From Heliopora coerulea (lineage: Eukaryota; Cnidaria; Anthozoa; Scleralcyonacea; Helioporidae): a stretch of DNA of 64,000 nucleotides. Positions 11,483 through 23,400 of the stretch are shown one piece after another. The first letter of the stretch is position 1. The number at the start of each line of letters is the position of its first letter. The notes beneath the pieces were generated by a model that saw only the letters and a list, made by a program, of their open reading frames with translations, did not search any database and was not told the DNA's origin. The stretch spans positions 391,001-455,000 of the forward strand of contig JASJOG010000079.1 in NCBI GenBank assembly GCA_030142905.1, written 5' to 3'. The position numbers and the translations under genes are program-made.

Positions 11483-14400
11483 CTGTCAAAATGGAGAGGA
11501 AGAATTTAACATTAGCAAACTTTCAACAGTTCATTAATTCAAAATAACTTATAGCTTGTTTTATTTGAATTTAATATTTTAACTGTCAAAATGATTTAGA
11601 ATGGCGTTTATATCTTCCGCATCTCCATAAGATCCTGAGATGTTCAATCTTAATTGATATGGAAATTAATGATAACCTCTAAAACAACATTCTGACATAC
11701 TACAAAATTGTGTACTGCGATTATTTAACGAAATCGCTATAAAATTTGCATATTTCTTAAGTTAATGAAACTAAACATCACTCAATTAAAATAATGTTTG
11801 CATATTTTCTTCGTATGTCCCCAGACAAATTACACTGATAAAACAAAACTGAAAAATTTCTGCTAATTCATACTCATTTTTTGTTTCCAAAGTAGTCAAT
11901 CTAATTTTAGTCAAGACTAAAGGATGGGAAAGGCGCGCCACTGAAATTCAGGATAAATTGATTGTGACATTCAAATACAAGATCTGATTGCAATAATAGT
12001 TGATGGCAGAGTTACAGTCTAGAGCCACTATGCAGTAAGCCCAAGTCACGAGTCATTTTTCCCAATTATAAGAACTATAGTCGCATGTCTTTAAGGAATT
12101 TATTCTATGTTGATGATGTGTCTGACGTTAAAAAAACTATTATAACGCTAGCGTAAATATTTGCTTGCTTGCAAAATTTTTTGATAACGTGCTTGCTAAA
12201 AATGCCTGTCACCATTAAGGTGTTAACCAGTGTCCGTGTCCGACAGCACAGGACATGATCCAACGAATCAATTGAATAAACGGAAACATTTGCAGCCACA
12301 AAAATTGGGGAAATTTTCCCTTTTTATAGAAGCAAACCACCCAGGGTAGAGCATTCTTTGTAGTTCACAAGATCACTTCACTACTGAGTCATGACTCATC
12401 TCGGCCGAGTTTTAACTTATAATGCTCAATTCGAGTTACAACTCGAGTCCGCTGAAAAGCTGGATTTACGAGCATTAGAACACTAGTTGATGAGACACAC
12501 GATGTGAGTACATATGTGTGGAATACAGAGATTTCGACCACCAAGTAAAAAATATATTTCTCGGCCAATATGACTCTCCTATTGTCAACTTTGAAGGTGT
12601 TGCTGAAATAATGTTTAATGTCTTGAAATAGTAAACTGCGCACAAAGATGTATGATGGGACCTAGCTAGCTCTGAAATTATCAGTCATTACATTGGGTTG
12701 CCACGCAAGATCCTGAGAGTGCAAGTTGGCTCCACATTTTCACTGCTGATTCCATGTTTTCAGCCCAATGAATTAAGATGTCACGAGGACCAGTCTAATG
12801 GTCTGAGGTATCTTGTAGCAGTGCAGCAGATAAGTGAACCAGGTGTTTTAAAAATAAATTGTCGAAGCAAGAAGTTATGTTCCTTGCTATACGTTGATCG
12901 CAGAATCAAACGTTTACCAACCAGATCGTTACGTAGATTACTCGTCATAATGTCAGTAATCAGAAACTACTTAACCATTTTTTACAGTTTAAAAGAAGTG
13001 AAAGATGTTAGTGTTAGCTCAACCAAAACTGCAACCAAAGCAAAAGAACTCTTAAATCAGTTTGCGAGAGATGAAACGCTTCTTGATTTGACACTACCAG
13101 CTCAGCCAGTCTTTATCTTGGAACAGTTAAAAAGGACCTTAACCAGGCTTGAGCAACGATGGCAATAATACATGCAGGTAAATAAGCAACAGGATTGTTA
13201 GTATCAAATCGCTGTTCAATTGGATCACTGACATCGTGCATTGGATACTTTGCGTTTATTTTTCGACGTGCAAAAGGTTTATTTTGGGTTAACTCAAACA
13301 CAATCACTGACTCCATTGACTGGAACAGTTTAAAATTGTTCTCGTCTAAGTGCATGAGCGATGTGCATGATGAATTTATGCCCCGCTCCCCCTCTCAATG
13401 TTGTTTCCATGTGAATGAGCATGGTAAGTGAGTCGGTAGAGAGGCTGCGAATCCGTTTTGTTCCAACGAATTTGTCAACGAGTGTAGCAACATTTCCCAC
13501 TGCAGAAGTCGACGTCATGCTAAATACCTAATGAAAATGATGTAAGAGGCGCTGTTCATTCTTTTTGTTTTGAACAAAAATTAAATGCTGTGAAGCGGTG
13601 TCGAACGTTTGTAATGTATTGGCTTAAGAATCCTAAACAGTTCACTTCAATGACGCAAGGTCTTAAAATGTTTCAAAAGTAATTGAAGGTTTAAAAGATT
13701 TGTGCAGCCGTATCTACAATCCTGGCCAATAATGACTGAGACAGCGCTGCAAATGGCCCCCTCCTAACTAAACCGAAGACGAAAGGGGAAATATCGCTCG
13801 CTCTTCCCCCTCTCCCCCCTCCATCAATGTTGCTTCACTCCACCGTGTAAGATGATGATGGTTGTGTCATACGCAAAGCGAAAATTGTCCAAAAACTCGC
13901 AACATCGAAGGGGGTCGGGGGGTCGAAAGTGTAATTATTGGCATGGCGTTCATATAAAGTATTCCACACGATACTAAGGCAGTGCTCATACATGCGCATG
14001 CAAATGCTGAACGATTGATCAGGGCCATTGACACAATGCGTCTTTTATCCCGGTTTCTCGTTTATTTTAACGTCTTGGAACCTATACATACTGCAGTGCT
14101 GGTGCATGCACTGAAGTTCGTAGACTAGCTAGGAGCTGCTACAAAAGTTCCTCTTCCGCTTTAGTACCTGTTTATTCAGTTGCACAAATTTGTTCATAAT
14201 TAGTTCTGTTAGCCTAGCAAGACAAATATCAATTAACTATGAATATAGTTACCTGAAGTCAGTGCTGTACCTCTTGTTCTTGGTTTACCATCAGGAACAG
14301 TTGTGGAGGTCAAAACCCCTGTTGGTAACATCATGCAATAAAATATACTAAGTTCATAATTCCTTACATTTTCTTGCAATTATATTTACTTCTATAATAA

Positions 14401-17400
14401 TATTCAGAACGTAGGTTTTAGTAGTAGTGTCGCTCAGATCAAGTGTACTTTTTTCCGTATCTGAATTGCGCTAGAGCAGAGAGAACATCCCATTGACACA
14501 ACTACTTTTTTTTTAACTTAGCGACTTTTCTATGGTTATGAACTTGTTTCCCTTTCCTTAAGCTGATGATTTCATCCATTACAATCATAAATAAAATGAC
14601 TGAACTTCGTTATCTTCTCGCTGATCGTGCGAAGCACCGTTGGCTGGCCAAGGCCCGTCGGCAGAGGTTTCAGTTTAGGCCGGCAAATGGCGAAATTCCC
14701 ATACGTTTTAGGCAAACTACCCCCAATTTCGCCACAGCTTTCAATTTGTACAGTCTTTGAGCTGTTGGGATTAGGCATGCTTGTGGTTATTTTATACCTG
14801 TTGCACTTAATAATAGGGACAAAATACGGAGCAGATGTAAAGGAAGTTACGTATTGTCGAATAATCGCTCAATAAAGACAGTGATGTGACTGCGTCAGCA
14901 CGTTCCAATCAAAGTGCAAACTCCTTAAGTGATCATCTGGTTACTTCTATCTCTGATGGTGTCCTTTTCACAGTCTAAGTCAATTGCAAGCAGTCTTGTG
15001 AGCTCAGGAATATGAATGGTACGAATGTAAAATTTAGCTTCACTGATATTTCAACAAACTGTTCAGGTATTGCTGTTTTGTCAGGGGTCCCGCAACATTG
15101 CCGTACTGCAGTTGCCAAGCAAAACAACCGATGTTCAGTTGATAGGGGTTGCATAGCAAAATCGAATATGATTAGGCCGTATTATCAAACCCCTATCTCC
15201 CAAAACATCTCCACGATTGAGCACAACTTTTCACAAATTTACCATTATGCATGTTTTTTCCGTTGTCTCCATGTACTTCCTTATTATTAATCTAAATCGC
15301 ATTTGAAAGCATTTTCACTTGCTTTTCATTATTATAGAAGTTAATGCTGTTTCTGCGAAAGCAAACCTTTAAATTTCCAGCAAACCTGATCCCAGAATGC
15401 CTGAAATAGCATTGTAAACGATTTAATTTTGCAAAACTTTCTGGAGGAGCATTCCCCAGACCTCTGAGATTGATCGCCACACCTTTCTTAAAAGCAGCCA
15501 AAACTTTTGGAATTAATGAGAAACTTGCCTTGTGTGAGGACGCCACTTTGATGAAGCGCGACTTTTACGCAGTGGGTCCCATTACCCATCACTAACAAAA
15601 TGCACCTCAAAAAAGACTGTATTGGCTATTTTTAATTCCATAGTTAAATAAGTTCATCGCGAGAATGACATCTGCTTCTCACAGAAACACATCGGAAAGG
15701 CATGCGTTGGCGTACTTCTGTCCACTTGTGCTTAGATCACGAGTGCTTAGTTGTAAACAGCACAACTTTAAAAAAAACAAACTCAAGAAATTTTATGACT
15801 TTTTATAAGCTTTTGATTCCGCTAAACAGCTTCTCGCCGTGAACTAATTCACTCAAAAAAACAGCAAACTAGCAGAAAGGACTTGGTCAATTTTTCGGTT
15901 GGCACTACATCACGCCTAAATGCATTTCATTCGTTTGATAGCTTGATTTAAATAAACAAATTTGGACCAAGTCAGAGAACCACGGTTACATCAAGACTAC
16001 TGACAACGTGTCTTGAAATCGACTAGGTTAAGTCGACTGATGCGTCCTATCCTCCCCAAGCAACGGTTCTGCTTTGAAGGCGATTCTCAAAGAAGACGAA
16101 TAAGAACAATTTTGATGCAAACGGTTCAATCTTTCCAGCACTCGATGATAAACGAGCGTGAAGACTATGACTATGAATTGAGCTCCAGACAGGGATAAAA
16201 CCGGCAACCTTCTTGTGACTGGTAAGACGCTCATTCGATTATATCATTAGCATACAATGGCAGCCCCATGGAACGGGGATATGCTGAACATGCACCTGAG
16301 CTCGCCATTTGAGTCTTACTTAGTCAAGGCTACAAGCACATTTATTTATGACTAACCTGGTGATTTAGTAGATTTATAAATTCACTATCGCGAACTCAAA
16401 TTTGGTGCTCCAGGTCAAGAAAACAACTGTACTTGTAGCAAGATTTCCCTTACTCGCTTAAAAGTTATTGATTTCACAAAGGACTGTAATAAAGTTTGTG
16501 TTAAGTGCACATTTTAGATACTTTTGGTATTTCGATGAAAAGCTTTTCCCACGGGAATACTGTAGCCCAGTCATAAACGAGAATTAAACGAATCCGCCGA
16601 GATTAATATTCCTTTTTATTTTACGTTCTTTCTTTTTCGTTAATTTCCAGCGGTTGCATTTTGATTATTGTCGATCCTTAAGGATTTTCTGCTTTTCAAT
16701 CCCCGTTCAAGTACTTCCATATCGACACTTTGACGCGTTCGCTCACGCATTCATGCGAGGGAACATGAGCACGAAGGACTGTATTACGAGGACATTAAAT
16801 AATGGCGGACTGTCAATACATCGTTCAGGGTCGGGCCGTGATTGACAAGATTATCATCCGGTCTACGTCTTACTTGTTGTCGCGTTTTTAATGGACAAAT
16901 TTGTTTTACAACGTAGATGCAATACAAGGTCGCTTCTCTCTGGCTGCCATTCGTACTCCACATTTCGTACTTCTGGAGAAAATTATTATTAAACGGTCAA
17001 AAAAGCGAGCTTTTAAATGGCGAAGAAAAACATTATCGACAAGTGGAAGTGGGTAACAGATACTAAACTAACATTTGGGCTGGACGTTGGGGAGGAAGAA
17101 GTGTTTTAGTTTACTCTTTTAGTCTTCGTTTCAACGAACAAACACATACAGTTTTAAGGAATAAAAGACAAACACTTGATGAAAACAAAAAGAACAAACT
17201 GGTCTGTGACAACATTTCAGCGAAGGTGGAGGCCATGGAATACTTAACCCAAACACTAACGGTTCATACGACAAACTGTAAACAGGAAACACAACCAGGT
17301 GGCACTTCCTGTCACTTACATCAATTCAAAGCTTTAAAATATGAAAAAACTAAGCAAAAATGAAAAATATTGAAATAACTACCTAATACAAAGAGTAAAT

Positions 17401-20400
17401 TTCATGAATTGACCTACACTATTGAAGTCAACTTGAAAAGTTGACTACAGCGAGATTCGAACTCTCATCTTCGGATAACCGGACCGCTGCTCTACCAATT
17501 GAGCTAACAGTATGCTTGTTTAATCCAATTTCAGTGCACGAGAGATTCTTGTGACAACTTATGGATCTTATATCCGTGGTAACATGAAAAGAATATAAAA
17601 TATACTGTTCATGTTACCCTTAGGATGGTTCTGAAGAAGAGCTTCTGAAGGTTCTCATAAGAAGCGTAAGTTCCTGAAATGCACAATTCTTGCTTTGATC
17701 CTGACAATTATGAGTTTGCAGCATTTATCAACGGAAGAAGTACTTTACACAACAAATCTGGAAAAATCGAAAAGCAGTGACCCTAAGTCCAAATAAAATG
17801 GGTAAACCAATCACTTGTTTCACCAGGTAGGCAGCCAGCTGTGATGTCAAAGATTGCAGAATCGGAGTGAGAGGATTTGCACGACGCGATATGTAGCCTA
17901 GCGTAGAATGGCGCCTTATTATTTCTCAACAAATGCTTCCACTTATCGTGAAAATGACAAATAAGATAAAGAGATCGAGAGAAAGTTTCTTTCGAGTGCT
18001 AAGCTGTCGGGAGAATCTCTCGCGACTTATATTGGATTAAACGAGAATACTGTGCCCACTTGCTCGAAAGCTCATATGGTAGAGCAGCGGTACGGCTACC
18101 CGAACAAGCGAGTTCGAATCCTAATCTAGTCAACTTTTCTAGTTGAAAATTTCAAAAACACGAGAATACTTTTTAAAGACATGTTTCGGCAAGACTTATG
18201 ACATCTTCAGTTTACAAAGTGATGTTTGTAAGGCTTTAAATAGGAATTATAGTATGAATAAATTAACTAATTACAATGACGATATGTTAGATGATTAATT
18301 ACAATGACAGTGTGTTGTGTGAGGATTAACGGAGGCGGTATCAGACGATAATTACTAGCAATAGAAGGTGTTGATATGTTGTATTTGTGTGTTTAATTCT
18401 GGTTTTCTATTTTGGATGTGAATAGCTTCTTTCAATTTGAGTGTGTAAGTGGTTTTGGCCGAATCTAAAATTTTAAAGCAGTTAGGTGTGTAATGCTTTT
18501 TGCAGTTTGTAGAGTTACTGAGGTGTTTAAAGACGTGAGAATTTCGATCAGTTAGGGTGTGCTCTTTGATCCGCGTTGAGAAATGGCGAGAGGTTTCACC
18601 GATGTAGCGGGAATTACATCCCGCACAAGTAAATTCATAAACTACGAATGATTTAACAGCTGTGGGAATCGGGCCCTTGAAACTGAAAAAGGTTTTGATT
18701 TTGAAAGTAGAGAACACTAGTTTGATGTTAAGGTCTTTACAGAAACGTTTACACAATTGTCTTATTTTGATTTGGGTAAAAACCCAAATCAAATTTACAT
18801 GTCAGCATGTAAATTAGGGATTACCGGTAGTGTTTCCTAATTCCGTCTCGATGATGTCATCACACCTCCTGTATATAGACTCTGGCATGTTATTGTAATT
18901 ATCATTCTGTCTGAAGATGACTTTGGAATAAAGTCGAAATATCACAGTTTCAACAATAGTTTTATCTTGCATTGACTCATATCTTGAGTTCTCAAGATGA
19001 CTTTATTCTTCGGAATATGTTTTATTTTATACTTATTGATTTGGGTAAGTCTAGAATAATTACCAATGTAAGGGAGTTTGAGATAGTGGATATTGGTATT
19101 TTCCATGTTGTTGGAAACATTTTTGTCAGGGTTTTGTCTGGGTGTCTAAATATTGTTTTGTGATTTTGTCAATAAAGTAAGAAGGAAAACAATTACGTTT
19201 GAAAATTTCTGACAGTTTGTTGAGATCTTTGTTTAAGCCGGCATTGGTGTTGTTAATTTTGAATGTCCAAAACATGTCTTTAAAAAGTATTCTCGTGTTT
19301 TTGAAATTTATAACTGTCCTTTTGCTAACCAGAAGTTTTCTAGTTGACTTTAGCAGTGTAGGTCAATTCATAAAATTTTCTCTTTTTATGTTAGCCTAAG
19401 TATGATTCTGAAATATAAACTACCTAAAACATTCTCTCACGGAGACTGATATCAGGAATATGAGAGCTTGGATGCATACATAGATATTCATAAGATGTTT
19501 TTCAAGCTCAAGTTATCCTCAGAAAAAGGATGTCCGAGCTCCAGACGAGGATCGAACGCGCAACTTTATGATGACCAGTCATTTGAAGGTTTGGGTCATA
19601 TCCCCTTCTGTGGCTCAGAAATCCTTTTTCTACAAGATCATTTGAGATTGACGAACGTCCTACGAACACCTTCACTCTCTCAAACTGTCTGTTCTGTTTT
19701 CTTTCTTCAAAAATCTCAGCTCGGTCCATAGAAAAATACTCGCTTTGTTAGTAGTTATTGCGGAAAAAAATCATAGACTGAGGCCTTGAGGATCACTCGA
19801 TGTTGAAGCGGCCAATCAAAAATTTGGAAGCTGTAGTTTATGTAAGGAGAAACGAATTTTCAACTAGCGAAATAAAGCAGGTTTTCCGTTATTTTGCGTC
19901 TGTTTTATGTTATAAAAGAAATGGTGCATGATCTGGAGCGTAACTCCATTGAGTTACAGATGCACTCGGCTATCGCTTCCAGCAACTCTTACGCTTTTTT
20001 CGTGCACTCCCAACCTCCAGCGTGAATCCATAACTCAGTCACAGGACACGGAATGAACCAGAAGTCCAACTCGCCTTAAACTTTGTCCCAAATTTTTCAA
20101 GCGCATGCGCAAGGTTGTCATCTTCCTGGCAAGTTCCTCCGCCAGTTTTGAAGTTACCGCGATCTATTGCCGGTTAAAATATAAACACGGCAAAGTTTAA
20201 CTGATAATATTGTAACAATACAAAAAATGTTCTCAATATTGTCAACCCAACGACGATAGAATTATGGGGTAGTCTCGTGCTTTGTCCCTCGTTCTTCAAA
20301 CAACAAAAAGTAAAATAAAATTACGGCTTTTTTTGTTTCCTGAAAGACAAAACTCGGTAGCCTTTCTTGACTGATGTCGTCAGCAAAAACAGGATAAAAG

Positions 20401-23400
20401 CCATGCCAAATATGGTAAGAATTGTCTATTTAGATTAACAACGGCAGTTACTAGAGTTTCCATTTCATCAAAAACGTCTTCAGTCAATTCTTATATATTA
20501 TGTTATTTATACTATTTGGTCCATGAGTCCTACGAACGCGGAAAAGTAGAGAAGTTGTTGAGAACGATCGATAAAATTAGCTCCACCAGTGTAGACGTTG
20601 TTGCAGTAGTTTCACACTTTGCCTTCTATTTCCAGAAAGAGCCCGAGCTATCTTTACTCTCTCTTTACCGGACATAATCATGCGATTGCTTTAGATGCCA
20701 CACAGAAATCAGATGTTTCGATCTCCCAACGAGGTAAAAAACTCAATTTTTCTACCACCCCCTATTTCTATCGTCATAGGGTTGATAATTTTAAAGTCAG
20801 TTTTTCTATTTTTACGATGTTATCAGTTAAACTTGGTAGTGTTTATATTATAACATTACATTACAACAACAAGTCGCGGTAAGGTCAAAACTACCGGGGG
20901 AACTTGCCAGGATTATGGCGGCGTTTGAATTAATGAGATGTGCAAAAGGACATGCCCGAGCACAGACACATCCAAGCCGGCGACAGTGAGCTGGACTTCT
21001 GGTTGACTACCTATTTTATGACTCAATGAAGCTCACTAAATCATGAACCATTTCTTTATTGTCAGATTAGTTACCCAAACAAGAAATACCATCATTATGG
21101 CTTAACAGCTGGACCGGCACTATGAGCAAATGCTTTTCAGACCATCTCATTTCATAATTGTCGCAGTTGAATGACGGGTTATCATTATTCGTAAAACCGC
21201 CTTCCTAAAATGATCACACTTCAGTTTTAAATTAACTTAATATCGCTACGGAAGAGTTAGATTATGGAACGTACTAACCGACAGAAAAGTTACCAACGGC
21301 AAGATAGCAGGATAGCGCTTAAATTATGCCGTGTGAGCGGTTAGAGGGTTTCAACGGTCATCGGAAGGATGGGGGTTCGATTACCGCTTGGGACAAAGAA
21401 ATAGTTTTTCTGAACGTTTGAGCCTGACGACCGTCCACATATCATCCGTATTGATAATGGTTATCCATAGGCCATTTATGAACGATCTTTTTCGTTTACT
21501 TGAAAATGGAGTCGGGTTCGAAATCTTACATACAAGAGATAGATTTTGTTCAATTGCCAATAGCAATAGCGATAGCAATTTTCATAAGACGAGTTTATCA
21601 TCAAAGCTCGTTTTCAAGCAAACGAAAAATGTAATTCGGAATGGTCTGTTCAAATATTCTTTTATGTGTACCTTAGTCAGCCCGTTTAGACTCGTTAGGA
21701 AGCAAATAATTGTTTTGAATCACTGACTCACAAACCAGGAAGAAAAGACCAAATCTAGAGGAACATCAAAGAATATTTAAGATCGCCATCACTACGACTA
21801 TGGCTCTTTGTTTTAGATGCCATTCTTCCCTCCGCACCCCTCATACAAAGCTATGTTCTCTTAAATTTTGGCACGGAAAGGTATGGCTCAAACAGAAGGT
21901 TGGACATGGGTGTAATTTAGTTTACACGCCTAAAATGGAGTCACAGCAGTTTGAAGCTTGCTCCTATCCTACTGTTGGAAAGCAATGGCAAGTTGTATGA
22001 TACAGAAGATCTTACATCATGGAGATGTAAACCAGCGCATGATCTAACTCCAGCTCTTTGGTCGTGCATATATTCACGAAGAATGGCTCTTTGAAATAAC
22101 AATTCACTCGTTTTACATTTTATATATTTTAAAAATCATTCAATATCACCCGCCTATTTCTTATGATCGTTATAGCTTTATAGGTCTTTTCTCGTTTTTA
22201 ATAGTTCCACGCAAATTTGTCCTATGTCTTTGATATTTTTCACTGGCTTCAGAGAAATATTCCGTTTTTACTTTTTCCCTAATCTATTAACATCGTATTC
22301 ATAGCAGTTTTATATGACAGTGCATCAAAAAGTACTTAACATACCTGTTTCTTCTTTCCTTGAATCACACGTTAGTGACTCTTTATAGTGTGGCCAGTTA
22401 TCAAGAATATCGGGCTCTTTCAAAATATTCTGAACTATCGAAGCCGCCATTACACTGGCGAATGATTTCCACTCTTTTGTCCCACATTCGCTACCGTCAG
22501 CAAAATGAGATACTCCTTTGATGATAACCCACTCTAGTTGACAATCAAAAGCTGCAGCAAATACTCCTAAAAAGCAAAACCAAATGTTATTTTTGTTATA
22601 TTCAACTAGTTTTATCAACGTGCACCGAAGTCATTAATTGTAAGGTTTGGGCGAAGAATGTGAGTAGTAAGATATCACTGTGCAAAGACGGTTGTAAACG
22701 TTCTTTAATTGTATATTTTAGAAAAAACGGTTTCTAATTCCGTGGACTATAGTATGTAACCCCTAGCCTTCCGACAACAAGCGAGACTATGTAACCGTTT
22801 AGCTATATCCAAAACCTCGTCTCTTGGGTCACAGTTTGACCCACTCTGATGTTTGTCAGAGCTCGCCGTTGTAATCTATCAAATGGCCCTGGAATCTGAC
22901 AGTTTGTGTAGTTTTAGTTCGACTGTCATTGCTTCCTTTGTTGACTTGACTTATGAATAAGAAATAGCCAACGTTCAGCAAACTTGTTCCTGTAAAAAGC
23001 GACTTGCCAGCACAAGTCACCATGCACAAACATTTATCTGTCATTACAGTACGTTAAACAAATGTCGTAAACAAGTTTCAGTCGACGTTTTGAATGTGAA
23101 AATAGCCATTGTTTCGAGTTAAAAAATTGAAAAAGGAAGATTTCTTAAATGGATTTACATTTAAATGGAGAAGCTACACTCCGAACGAATACAGTATTTG
23201 AAACACGCAAATCAGATTATACATTCGACCGGCTAATGCCAGGGCCATTGTCGCTCAACTTCTGAAGAGCAGTCAGATTGCTCTGGAATGAGAACTCTGA
23301 TTGGTTAACAATGGTGACAAGTCATTACTTGGATGTGATATGTCTCCTTGGTCTTTTATGGTTCCTAAAGAACCACCTACATCAAAGTATTAAATACAAT

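Larger units (their letters stand above)
18147..19309 (-). mobile_element. truncated Penelope-like element (PLE) with inverted ends
   Basis: The ends are a perfect 40-bp inverted repeat (18147-18186 and 19270-19309). The minus strand encodes the C-terminal part of a PLE protein: remains of the RT-thumb linker (YLKLPYIGNYSR type text around 19050) and then a GIY-YIG nuclease region. A 256-base insertion (18780-19035) interrupts it. Most of the reverse transcriptase is missing. Confidence 0.75.
14319..22344 (-). other. intron 3 of the PNP-Death gene, rich in mobile elements
   Basis: 8.0 kb containing the Penelope-like remnant at 18147-19309, tRNA-like SINE pieces (17426-17511, 18066-18146, 19531-19571, 21331-21391) and a MITE-like element at 20056-21004. 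I see no coding exon in 14400-17400. Confidence 0.5.

Noticed and set aside
12698..13168. 156-residue plus-strand ORF as a gene
   Set aside because: No recognisable domain, no splice or promoter context, and it lies inside an intron of the opposite-strand gene.
17442..17511. Functional tRNA gene
   Set aside because: A- and B-box words are present but the acceptor and anticodon arms do not pair, so it is a SINE-type remnant.
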